This document shows, one piece after another, positions 25,886 through 33,693 of a stretch of DNA of 64,000 nt (position 1 is the first letter of the stretch; the number at the start of each line of letters is the position of its first letter). The notes under the pieces are model-generated. The model was not told the DNA's origin, ran no database searches, and saw only the letters and a program-made list of their open reading frames with translations. Source of the stretch: Novosphingobium guangzhouense (GTDB lineage: Bacteria > Pseudomonadota > Alphaproteobacteria > Sphingomonadales > Sphingomonadaceae); the NCBI RefSeq assembly GCF_002896965.1, contig NZ_LYMM01000106.1:1-64000 (forward strand). The letters run 5' to 3'. The position numbers and the translations under genes were made by a program.

Positions 25886-26422
25886 TCAGATGCGTTCCGA
25901 AAGCTTGATGGCCACGCGGCAGCCCATGCGGATGGCGTGGAACAGCAGCGGATATCCCGGCGTCTCCTCTGCCCCGGCCGCCAGCGCGGCATCGCGGTGT
26001 TCGCGTTCCTCGTCGCGGAACTTCTCGATCGCGGCGCCCAGTTCGGGGTCATCCTCGCCCAGTTCGTCAAGCTGCTGGGTGTAGTGGCGGTCGATCTCGG
26101 TTTCGATCGCGGCGGTGCAGGCCATCGCCGCCTTGGGGCCCATCAGCGCCGTCGCCGCGCCCAGCGCGAAGCCCGCCACCGACCACACCGGCTGCAGCGC
26201 CGTGGGACGCACGCCGCGCTGCGCGATCATGGCGTCGAACTTCGCCTTGTGCTCTTCCTCCTGCGCGGCCATGCCGACGATCTCGGTGGAGTTGGGGCCA
26301 CGATTTCCCATCACCGCCAGCTGTCCGGCATAAATGCGCGTGGCGCCGAATTCGCCCGCCTGATCCACCCGCAACATGCGTTCGCTGCGCCGGCTCATCG
26401 CGCTTTTGGTCATCGCATTCAT
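25886..26422 (-). CDS. coq7: Demethoxyubiquinone hydroxylase (Coq7 family)
   Basis: The 178-residue di-iron monooxygenase hydroxylates demethoxyubiquinone in ubiquinone synthesis. It has DQAGEFGATRIYAGQL, the iron-ligand ExxH pairs in EEEHKAKF and DEEREHRD, and AIETEIDRHY; the C-terminal amphipathic segment is membrane-associated. Alphaproteobacterial Coq7 has this size. It follows dsbB by one base, suggesting one transcript. Confidence 0.94.
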   Translation of the reverse strand: MNAMTKSAMSRRSERMLRVDQAGEFGATRIYAGQLAVMGNRGPNSTEIVGMAAQEEEHKAKFDAMIAQRGVRPTALQPVWSVAGFALGAATALMGPKAAMACTAAIETEIDRHYTQQLDELGEDDPELGAAIEKFRDEEREHRDAALAAGAEETPGYPLLFHAIRMGCRVAIKLSERI

Positions 26423-26423
26423 A

Positions 26424-26909
26424 TCAGGCCTTTCGGTCGCTGCGGGCGATCAGGGCGAAAACCGCCAGCGCGCCCAGCGTCGAGAACAGGAAATTGAAGC
26501 CCGCCAGCGAAATGCCGAAGAGGCTCCACGGCGCCACGTCGCAGCGGATCACCGGGGCCTTCATGATCGCATCAAGCGGATCGCCGCCCGCGGCAAAGGG
26601 GCTGGCGGTGCAGGCGGTAACGCCTTCCCACCAGTGATATTCGACGCCCGCATGGAATCCGCCGATCAGCCCGGACACCAGCACCGCCAGCGCCGCCACG
26701 GCCACCAGCGGACGAACCGGGCGCCAGAAGAACGCCAGCAGCGCGAAAACGATGGCCAGCATGTGCGGATAGCGTTGCCACCAGCACATCTCGCAAGGGT
26801 TGAGCCCGAAGACGTACTGGCTCACCAGCGCACCGCCAAGCGCCACTACGGGGATGCCCAGCGCCAGGACGCGGGCGGCGCGCACGCCGGGTGCCACGGA
26901 AACGGCCAT
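26424..26909 (-). CDS. dsbB: Disulfide bond formation protein B-like
   Basis: A 161-residue four-helix membrane protein with the redox pair CEMC at 39-42 in LNPCEMCWWQRYPHM. A second periplasmic loop holds VTACTAS and IRCDVAPWSLFGIS. It would reoxidise a DsbA-type protein and pass electrons to quinone; the neighbouring coq7 makes ubiquinone. The only DsbA-like gene in this window is at 5804, so partnership is inferred. Starts 21 bases downstream of ctpA. Confidence 0.9.
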   Translation of the reverse strand: MAVSVAPGVRAARVLALGIPVVALGGALVSQYVFGLNPCEMCWWQRYPHMLAIVFALLAFFWRPVRPLVAVAALAVLVSGLIGGFHAGVEYHWWEGVTACTASPFAAGGDPLDAIMKAPVIRCDVAPWSLFGISLAGFNFLFSTLGALAVFALIARSDRKA

Positions 26910-26930
26910 GATGTGCCTGCCCCCTTGCCG

Positions 26931-28286
26931 TCAGTTCTTGGCGGCGGCGGCCAGCGCCGGCTTGCCCGCCGTGCGCTGCAGCGTGGAAATCGCGTAGTGC
27001 AGCTGGAAGTCCTTGATGCCCTGCTTTTCCAGGTCGGCCGCGCTCACCTTGAAGCGCGGATCGTCCTGCTTGTCGGTTTCCAGATCCTTGTCCTTGAGCG
27101 CCGCCTCGTTGATGAGGTGGCCGCGCAGGTCGGATTCGCGCACCGCCCGTTCGGCGCGGGCGCGGGCATCCGGGTCGGACAGCTGCGGCACCTTGATATC
27201 GGGCGTGATGCCGCCTTCCTGCACCGAATGGCCCGACGGCGTATAATAGCGCGCGGTGGTGATCTTGATCGCGCTGTTCTGGTCCAGCGGCAGGAACGAC
27301 TGGACCGAGCCCTTGCCGAACGTGCGTTCGCCCATGATCACCGCGCGATGCTGGTCCTGCAGCGCCCCCGCGACGATTTCGGAGGCAGAGGCAGAGCCTG
27401 CGTCCACCAGCACCACCACCGGCATGCCCTTCACGACATCGCCCTTGAACACGGTTTCGGCCCGGTAGAACTGGTTCTCGTTGGCGTTGCGGCCGCGCTG
27501 CGACACGATATCGCCATGGTCGAGGAACAGGTCGGACAGCGCCACCGCCTCGTCCAGCGAACCGCCGGGGTTGGAGCGCAAGTCCAGCACGATGCCCGCC
27601 AGCTTGCCGCCGCCCTTGACCGCCGCCTGCTTGCGCAGATCGGCGATGGCGCTGTTCACGTCGTTGCCGACATCGCGCGAGAACTCGTTCACCGAGATCA
27701 CGCCGACGTTGTCCTTGTATTCCCAGGTCACCGGCTCAAGCTCGATCACGCCGCGCGTCACGGTCACGTCGAAAGGTTCGTCGCGGCCGGGGCGGAAGAT
27801 CGTCAGCCGGATCGACGTGCCGGACGCGCCGCGCATCTTCGATACCGCCTCGTCCAGATCGCGTTCGTAATAGAGCACGCCGTCAAGGTGGGTGATGTAG
27901 TCGCCAGCCTTGAGCCCCGCCTTTTCCGCCGGGCTGCCCTTGAACGGCGAGACGATCTTCACCGCGCCGTCATCTTCGACCACGGACAGGCCAAGGCCGG
28001 TGTACTTGCCGTCGATCATCGTCTCCAGCCGCTGCAGCGACTGGCCGTCAAGGTAGTTCGAATGCGGGTCAAGGCTGCCCAGCATCCCGTCGATCGCGCC
28101 CTTGAGCAGCTTGTCGTCATCCACCTGATCGACGTAATTGTCCTTCACGATCTGGTAGATTGTAAAAAGCTTGTCGAATTCGTGGCTGGTGCGCGTGTCC
28201 ACCGCCGACAGGCCCGAGGTTGCGACGGGCAGCACGGCCACCGCGGAAACCAGCAGAGTTGCGCGCAGGAACGGGACAATCTTCAT
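26931..28286 (-). CDS. ctpA: Carboxy-terminal processing protease (S41, CtpA-like)
   Basis: The 451-residue periplasmic serine protease has a signal/anchor (about 5-28), a PDZ domain (KIVSPFKGSPAEKAGLKAGDYI) and the S41 catalytic core. The core has nucleophile Ser in DAGSASASEIVAGAL and general-base Lys in GERTFGKGSVQ, plus LDLRSNPGGSLDEAV. ATG 28286 is chosen over an upstream in-frame ATG that would add a charged leader. It lies downstream of the EnvC-like gene, a conserved pairing in alphaproteobacteria. Confidence 0.95.
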   Translation of the reverse strand: MKIVPFLRATLLVSAVAVLPVATSGLSAVDTRTSHEFDKLFTIYQIVKDNYVDQVDDDKLLKGAIDGMLGSLDPHSNYLDGQSLQRLETMIDGKYTGLGLSVVEDDGAVKIVSPFKGSPAEKAGLKAGDYITHLDGVLYYERDLDEAVSKMRGASGTSIRLTIFRPGRDEPFDVTVTRGVIELEPVTWEYKDNVGVISVNEFSRDVGNDVNSAIADLRKQAAVKGGGKLAGIVLDLRSNPGGSLDEAVALSDLFLDHGDIVSQRGRNANENQFYRAETVFKGDVVKGMPVVVLVDAGSASASEIVAGALQDQHRAVIMGERTFGKGSVQSFLPLDQNSAIKITTARYYTPSGHSVQEGGITPDIKVPQLSDPDARARAERAVRESDLRGHLINEAALKDKDLETDKQDDPRFKVSAADLEKQGIKDFQLHYAISTLQRTAGKPALAAAAKN

Positions 28287-28438
28287 CGGGCGTGATGCCT
28301 CTTCAATGCTTCGATCCGGCGCAAGGGGCACCGGCGGGGGTCATGACCGTCATCCTATCGTCCGATGACCGTGAACGCCAGCGGAACGGCAGGATTTGGT
28401 GCATATAGGCAGCACCGGCGCAATTTCCCGAAAAAGCC

Positions 28439-29674
28439 TTACAGCGCGCGGATATACTGCAGCGGATTGACCGGCGCGCCGTTGCGGCGCAGTTCCACCA
28501 TCACGCGCGGCGCGCCCGGCCCGGCCGTTCCGATCGGCGATCCGGCAACCAGCTGGTCCCCCACCGCCACGTCCAGCCGCGCAAGGCCGGTGACCAGCGA
28601 TGTCCAGCCGCCCTCATGCTCGACGATGACGATGCTCTGGAAACCGCGATAGGGCCCGGCAAAAGCCACCCGCCCCGCCGCCGGAGACACAGCCTGCGCA
28701 TGCGCGCGCGGCGCCATCACCAGCCCGTTCGAACGCGCCTGACCCGGCGCATCCTCGCCAAAGCCGGTCACCAGCCGCCCGGTCACCGGCAGCATGTAGC
28801 TGGACAGACCTTCGGGCAGCGGCGTGAACTGGCCGGTGCCGATGACCTGTGCATCCTCGGGCCGGGCGGGCCGCATGATCGGGCCGGGCAGCGCCGCCAG
28901 TTGCGCGCGCAATTCGCCCTGCCTGCCCACCTGCACCACCAGATCGCTCAGATCGCGGGCCTTTTCCGCCAGTGCCAGCGCCCGCTCGCTTTCGCGCGCA
29001 GCGATGCCGCTGGCCGCGCGCCCGGCCAGCCGCTGGCGCGATTCCACAGCGGCGAGTTGCCCGCGCCGTTCCCGCATCTGCGCCTGCGCCTGCGACAGCC
29101 CGGCGGCGGCCGCCTTGGCCTGCTGCTCCAGCGCCCGCCCGCGCTCTATGTCGGCGCGCAACGAACGCGTGCGCGCCTCAACCTCGGGCAGCATCGTGTC
29201 GAGCAGCGCGCGCATGTAGACCGCATCGCGCACCGAGCCTGGGCGCAACAGCGCCAGCAGCGGAGGCCGCCGCGACAGGCGCTGCAACGATCCCGTCAGC
29301 CGCGCCAGAGGCCCCTGCTTGACCGCCAGCTGCGCCCGCAACCCTTCACGCTGCGAGGCGATGAGCCGGATCTGCGCGCGCTGCACGGCGATCTGCGCAT
29401 CGGTTTCCTGAATGCGCGCCGCCAGCGCGGCAGCCTCACGCGCGGTGCTTTCGGCCTGCTGGGTGACTTCGCGAGCGCGCGCCTCAAGCTTGAGCGCCCG
29501 CCTGCCCGCCGCCGCGCCCTCACGCCGCGCGGCCAGCATGTCCGCCTGCGCCTGCCGCGCATCCACGGCCGGATCGAGCACCGCAAACCCGCCCTGCTGC
29601 GTCAGCGCCTGCGTGGCAAACGCGCCACCGCCCAGCGCGGCAAGGATCAGGAGGTTGCGATGAACTGGCTTCAC
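28439..29674 (-). CDS. EnvC-like murein hydrolase activator with degenerate M23 domain
   Basis: The 411-residue exported protein has an N-terminal signal (7-24), a long coiled coil (about 36-255, Ala/Arg/Gln/Glu-rich) and a C-terminal LytM fold. Zinc ligands are missing: where active M23 enzymes have HxxxD it reads RSNGLVMAP, and the HxH position is VMVELRR. As in EnvC and NlpD, this suggests an amidase activator instead of an enzyme, acting at the division septum. Followed 152 bases later by ctpA. Confidence 0.88.
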   Translation of the reverse strand: MKPVHRNLLILAALGGGAFATQALTQQGGFAVLDPAVDARQAQADMLAARREGAAAGRRALKLEARAREVTQQAESTAREAAALAARIQETDAQIAVQRAQIRLIASQREGLRAQLAVKQGPLARLTGSLQRLSRRPPLLALLRPGSVRDAVYMRALLDTMLPEVEARTRSLRADIERGRALEQQAKAAAAGLSQAQAQMRERRGQLAAVESRQRLAGRAASGIAARESERALALAEKARDLSDLVVQVGRQGELRAQLAALPGPIMRPARPEDAQVIGTGQFTPLPEGLSSYMLPVTGRLVTGFGEDAPGQARSNGLVMAPRAHAQAVSPAAGRVAFAGPYRGFQSIVIVEHEGGWTSLVTGLARLDVAVGDQLVAGSPIGTAGPGAPRVMVELRRNGAPVNPLQYIRAL

Positions 29675-29732
29675 GCGCGCGGTGTTAGGGCAGGGTCAGG
29701 CAAGCGGGAAGAGTGGAATAGGCCGAAACGTC

Positions 29733-29972
29733 TTAAAGCCAGTCGCGGCCATCGGGCGTGGCGCACCCGTAAGGCGGCAATTGGCCTGGGAACCGCGACT
29801 GCATCTTGTGGCAGCCCCAGCTGCGCAGAGGCCCCGGTGCGTAGCCGTTCAGCGCGATGCCGACCTCATCGTAAGGGCTCTCGCCCTGAGCGACATACAT
29901 GTACCAGCGAGTGCCGAACATCACGGTACCAGCCACGACGAAGACGATCAGGACTTTCAGCAGCTTCTGCAT
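29733..29972 (-). CDS. Small single-pass membrane hypothetical protein
   Basis: A 79-residue protein with one N-terminal transmembrane segment (about 4-22, LLKVLIVFVVAGTVMFG). A short exterior region rich in Gly, Pro and Tyr follows, with two cysteines (WGCHK, YGCAT). No family recognised. It sits between the RNase H-like gene and the EnvC-like gene on the same strand, so it is probably part of the run. Codon use matches its neighbours. Confidence 0.55.
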   Translation of the reverse strand: MQKLLKVLIVFVVAGTVMFGTRWYMYVAQGESPYDEVGIALNGYAPGPLRSWGCHKMQSRFPGQLPPYGCATPDGRDWL

Positions 29973-30059
29973 TCACACATCCTAAGGTATTGATGGTGAA
30001 GCGCTTTGTGCGGAATGATGATTGTTATCAAGTCTGGCCGAAGGGAAAGGAAGCCCCCT

Positions 30060-30437
30060 TCACCTTGGATGCCGTGCTGCCAGTGCTATCCCGGCGAGGT
30101 TCTGTTCGCGTTTGATCCACCGCACCCGCGCGGGAGAAACCTGCGCTGCCAGTGCAAGGAAACGCGAAGCATAAGGCTCTACCCCGCGCCCGTCCTGAAG
30201 AGCGCGGTTGGCCTGCCGCACCACCTCGACCGCATCACCGATCAGTTCCACGCCTTCCAGCCCCTGATCGCGGCAGAGTTCCAGCGCGTGGATCAGCGCC
30301 AGCCATTCGGCGTCGCTGTTGGTGCCGTGTCCGCAGTCTTCGAAGATATGCGCCTGCCCGCGCACCACCACGGCCACTTCGATGGGGCCGGGGTTCGGGC
30401 GGCAGCCGCCGTCGAAAAACACCTTGAGCCGCTTCAT
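30060..30437 (-). CDS. Ribonuclease H-fold protein (RNase HI-like, altered last acidic residue)
   Basis: A 125-residue RNase H-fold protein. Visible acidic positions are Asp in VFFDGGCRPNPG, Glu in NSDAEWLALIHAL and Asp in ELIGDAVEVV. The fourth position, normally Asp in NxxAD, reads EQNLAGIALA. So the RVT_3-like fold is clear, but full catalytic competence is doubtful. The ATG at 30437 overlaps the rlmH stop by one base (TGATG). It could be a binding or regulatory relative, or an active variant. Confidence 0.72.
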   Translation of the reverse strand: MKRLKVFFDGGCRPNPGPIEVAVVVRGQAHIFEDCGHGTNSDAEWLALIHALELCRDQGLEGVELIGDAVEVVRQANRALQDGRGVEPYASRFLALAAQVSPARVRWIKREQNLAGIALAARHPR

Positions 30438-30862
30438 CAGCCCGATCGGTGGTAGGGGTGCCCCGCCAGGATCGCGGTGGCGCGCCACAGCTGTTCGGCC
30501 AGCATCGAGCGGACCATCAGGTGGGGCCAGGTCATGCGGCCGAAGCACAGCAGGTGATCGGCCTGCGCCCGTGCCTCGTCGCCATGGCCGTCGGCCGCGC
30601 CGATAAGGAAGCGGCATTCGCGCACGCCCTCATCACGCCAGCGGCCCAGCAGCGCGGCGAATTCTTCCGAACTCATCAGCTTGCCCCGCTCGTCCAGCAG
30701 GACTTCGCGGACCGGAGTATGGACGGGGGGAGGCACCTTGCCGCCCACATCGGGCAGTTCGCTGTGCCGGAACGGCCAGGTGATGCGCTTCGCGTAGCGG
30801 TCCAGCAGCTCACCTTCGGGAGAGCGGGCGATCTTTCCACGCGCGATGATGTGCAGCAGCAT
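30437..30862 (-). CDS. rlmH: 23S rRNA (pseudouridine-1915 N3)-methyltransferase
   Basis: A 141-residue SPOUT methyltransferase that modifies helix 69 of 23S rRNA. It starts MLLHIIARGKIARSPE. It has the SAM-knot region FLIGAADGHGDE and the closing FGRMTWPHLMVRSMLAEQLWRATAILAGHPYHR, which is diagnostic. Lies 96 bases downstream of rsfS, as in many bacteria. Confidence 0.96.
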   Translation of the reverse strand: MLLHIIARGKIARSPEGELLDRYAKRITWPFRHSELPDVGGKVPPPVHTPVREVLLDERGKLMSSEEFAALLGRWRDEGVRECRFLIGAADGHGDEARAQADHLLCFGRMTWPHLMVRSMLAEQLWRATAILAGHPYHRSG

Positions 30863-30958
30863 AAGACGAAACGCGGGGACGGAGCAGGACCCCCGCGTGA
30901 TTTCCTTTCGATTTTCCGGTCACCGTCGCGACCGGAGGATCATCCTCTCAGGCTGCGG

Positions 30959-31360
30959 TCAGGCAGCCCCGGACGGGCCATCGAAGCCCCACATCCGCTC
31001 GAGGTTGTAGAAGCTGCGCACTTCGGGACGGAACAGGTGGACGACCACGCTGCCCGCATCGACCAGCACCCAGTCGGCGGCCGGAAGGCCTTCGATACGC
31101 GGGTGGCCGAAGCCGTTTTCCTTCATGCGCTCGCCCAGTTTCTGCGCCATCGACGCAACCTGGCGGGTCGAACGGCCCGAAGCGATCACCATGAAGTCGG
31201 CGATGCTCGATTTGCCGTCGAGGTCGATCGTCACCAGTTCCTGCGCCTGATCGTCGTCGAGCGACTTCAGCACGAGGTTCAGCAACGGATCATCGCTTTC
31301 GATCGTGACCGGAAGCGGGGTGGCGCCGGTTGATTCCGGCTGTAGTTCTGCCTGTGGCAT
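30959..31360 (-). CDS. rsfS: Ribosome silencing factor
   Basis: A 133-residue protein of the RsfS/Iojap family. It binds uL14 and blocks 50S-30S joining in stationary phase. It has IDLDGKSSIADFMVIASGRSTRQVASMAQKL, and the C-terminal WVLVDAGSVVVHLFRPEVRSFYNLERMW is diagnostic. Precedes rlmH and follows nadD, the usual order. Confidence 0.95.
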   Translation of the reverse strand: MPQAELQPESTGATPLPVTIESDDPLLNLVLKSLDDDQAQELVTIDLDGKSSIADFMVIASGRSTRQVASMAQKLGERMKENGFGHPRIEGLPAADWVLVDAGSVVVHLFRPEVRSFYNLERMWGFDGPSGAA

Positions 31361-31473
31361 CTTGGTTGGGTTCTGCTCCTTTCAAAACCGACCGGGCAGG
31401 ATGGAGGCCATCCTGCCGCGTTCGATCGTCTGCCGTGTAAGCCGGGTATGCGGGAAGATGGCCTGAAAGCCGA

Positions 31474-32187
31474 TCATTCCGCCGTTCCGGGGATTAAGTG
31501 GCCAAGTATGGACTTGAACGTGACTGCGTCACGCGAAGGCTTATCCGAAAACCTTCGTGCCCAGTCCGGATCGGCCTGGCGGATCGCCGTTGCCGACCGC
31601 GTATCGGGGTCGAATCGCAATGTCACCAGCGCGGGTGCGCTCCACTTTTCCGGACCGCGAAGACTGGTCAGGGGTTTCCGGAATTTCCCCAGCCAGGCCA
31701 TCGCGGGGCTCGCGAGGGCGGCGCCATCATACCCCGGACGCGCGATCACCGCAATCGGCATGAGTCGGGCAAGGGTCCGCCAGTCCTTCCAGCGGTGCAA
31801 CTGGGCGAGGTTGTCCGCCCCCATCAGCCATACGAAGCGCCGTTTCGGATAGCGGCGAAGCAGCGCGCGCAGGGTATCGACGGTGAAGCGGGTGCCGAGA
31901 TCGCGCTCTATCGCGGTGGGCCTGATCCTTGCCCCGCGCGCCTGCCTGATCGCAGATTTCATCCGCGCGGCAAGCGGCGCCATCCCCGCCTTTGGCTTGA
32001 GCGGATTGCCGGGAGAAACCAGCCACCACACCTCGTCCAGCGCCAGCGCATCGATGGTGAACACAGTGACGCGCCGGTGCCCGCCGTGGGCCGGATTGAA
32101 GCTGCCGCCCAGCAGGCCCGTAACCGGACCGGGGCGGTTCCGGCGGACCGTCAGGGCCGCGCCTGTCCGGTTCCGCGCACCTGCCAC
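31474..32187 (-). CDS. nadD: Nicotinate-nucleotide adenylyltransferase
   Basis: The 237-residue enzyme makes deamido-NAD from nicotinate mononucleotide and ATP. It has the nucleotidyltransferase motif GLLGGSFNPAHGGHRR, the WWLVSPGNPLK segment, GADNLAQLHRWKDW, and a C-terminal SATAIRQ (SxTxIR). The only in-frame ATG, at 32187, overlaps the proA end by 37 bases; a nearer non-ATG start is possible. With nadC at 8695, two NAD-synthesis steps lie in this window. Confidence 0.93.
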   Translation of the reverse strand: MAGARNRTGAALTVRRNRPGPVTGLLGGSFNPAHGGHRRVTVFTIDALALDEVWWLVSPGNPLKPKAGMAPLAARMKSAIRQARGARIRPTAIERDLGTRFTVDTLRALLRRYPKRRFVWLMGADNLAQLHRWKDWRTLARLMPIAVIARPGYDGAALASPAMAWLGKFRKPLTSLRGPEKWSAPALVTLRFDPDTRSATAIRQADPDWARRFSDKPSRDAVTFKSILGHLIPGTAE

Positions 32188-33440
32188 TTGTAGGTCGTCA
32201 GCCCCTCCAGAGCGACGGGGCCGCGTGCATGCAGGCGGCCGGTGGCAATGCCGATTTCCGCGCCGAGGCCGAATTCCCCGCCGTCCGCGAACTGGCTGGA
32301 GGCGTTGACCATCACGATCGCGCTGTCGACTTCGGCCAGGAAACGCTCGGCCGATTCGGCGTCCTCGGTGACGATGGCGTCGGTATGGTGCGAGGAATGC
32401 GCGGCGATGTGTTCCAGCGCGGGTTCGATGCCGTCCACCACCGCCACGGCCAGCACCGCGTCGAGGTATTCGGTGTCCCAGTCCTCATCGCTGGCGGGCA
32501 TCACGCGCGGATCAAGCGCCTGCGCACGGGCATCGCCGCGCAGTTCGCAGCCCGCATCGAGCAGGCCGGCGACGACCGATTCGCTCTCGGGGAACTGGGT
32601 GTCGAGCAGCAGCGTCTCCATCGCACCGCAGATCCCGGTGCGGCGCATCTTGGCGTTGAGCGTCAGCTTTCGCGCCATCTCCGCATCGGCCGAGGCATGG
32701 ACATACGTGTGGCAGATGCCGTCAAGGTGGGCGAGCACGGGCACCCGCGCATCGGCCTGCACCCGTGCGACAAGGCTCTTGCCGCCGCGCGGCACGATCA
32801 TGTCGATCAACCCCGCCGCGGTCAGCATCGCGCCAACGACCGCACGGTCCTGCGTCGGCACCAGCTGGATCGCCGCTTCGGGCAGGCCCACGGTGGCAAG
32901 GCCCTTGGCAAAGGCCGCGCGGATCGCGTGGTTGGAATGGATCGCCTCGCTGCCGCCGCGCAGCAGAACCGCGTTGCCCGAGCGCAGGCACAGCGCGGCG
33001 GCATCGGCAGTGACGTTGGGACGGCTTTCGTAGATGATGCCGATCAGCCCGATGGGAATGCGCACGCGCGACAGCCTGAGGCCGTTGGGACGCTCGCTGG
33101 CGGCGATCACTTCGCCCACCGGATCGGGCAGGCCGGCGACCTGATCGACCGCATCGGCAATTCCCGCCAGCCGCGTCGCATCAAGACGCAGCCGGTCAAG
33201 CATCGCCCCCGAAAGCCCCTTGGCCTCGCCCGCCGCAATGTCCTTTGCATTGGCTTCAAGGATATCGCCTTGCGCCTCGCGCAGCGCCGTGGCGGCGGCG
33301 CGAAGGGCTGCGGCCTTGTCGGCGTCGGTCAGCTTCGCCAGCACGCGCTGCGCGGCGCGGCCTTCGCGGGCAAGCTGTTCGACCAGCGCCTCGGGAGAGA
33401 GCGCTGCGGGCTGTGCGGTCAGGGTGCTCTGCAAGGTCAT
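32151..33440 (-). CDS. proA: Gamma-glutamyl phosphate reductase
   Basis: The 429-residue NADPH-dependent reductase of proline synthesis makes glutamate semialdehyde. It has the aldehyde-dehydrogenase fold with IPIGLIGIIYESRPNVT, RGGSEAIHSN, IVPRGGKSLV and the catalytic Cys in GICGAMETLLLD. Late in the protein are VNASSQFADGGEFGLGAEIGI and ARGPVALEGLTTYKW. First gene of the leftward proA-nadD-rsfS-rlmH run. Confidence 0.97.
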   Translation of the reverse strand: MTLQSTLTAQPAALSPEALVEQLAREGRAAQRVLAKLTDADKAAALRAAATALREAQGDILEANAKDIAAGEAKGLSGAMLDRLRLDATRLAGIADAVDQVAGLPDPVGEVIAASERPNGLRLSRVRIPIGLIGIIYESRPNVTADAAALCLRSGNAVLLRGGSEAIHSNHAIRAAFAKGLATVGLPEAAIQLVPTQDRAVVGAMLTAAGLIDMIVPRGGKSLVARVQADARVPVLAHLDGICHTYVHASADAEMARKLTLNAKMRRTGICGAMETLLLDTQFPESESVVAGLLDAGCELRGDARAQALDPRVMPASDEDWDTEYLDAVLAVAVVDGIEPALEHIAAHSSHHTDAIVTEDAESAERFLAEVDSAIVMVNASSQFADGGEFGLGAEIGIATGRLHARGPVALEGLTTYKWQVRGTGQARP

Positions 33441-33509
33441 GCGCGCGGACTATCACCGAAGCGTGCAGTTGTCACCGGATTGCGAGGTATCACGCGGCGC
33501 GATGAAATC

Positions 33510-33614
33510 GATTCGCATGTCATCGCGCTGTCGGGAAAAGGTCAGGTTCCTCGGCTCGCCGCTTGCGGTTTTCGATTCGCCTCGATTCCGCAGAGCGCCG
33601 GGGCGAGTCGATTC
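33510..33614. promoter_or_regulatory. Dense GANTC cluster ahead of the M23-bactofilin operon
   Basis: Five GANTC sites occur in 105 bases: GATTC at 33510, 33574, 33584 and 33610, and GAGTC at 33605. They lie in the 253-base divergent gap between proA and the M23 gene. GANTC is the CcrM methylation site in alphaproteobacteria, and clusters in promoters often mark cell-cycle control through CcrM/GcrA. The gap shows no gene. Confidence 0.6.
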
Positions 33615-33693
33615 GCCTTGGTAACCGGCCCCTGCTACCGGCCCACTATACCGGCGGGTTCCGGGATCGAAGACTAATATAAGCGGGGTCGTT

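Noticed and set aside
26376..28295. 639-residue plus-strand open frame opposite dsbB and ctpA
   Set aside because: It shadows two well-supported genes on the other strand; composition is histidine/arginine rich with no domain.
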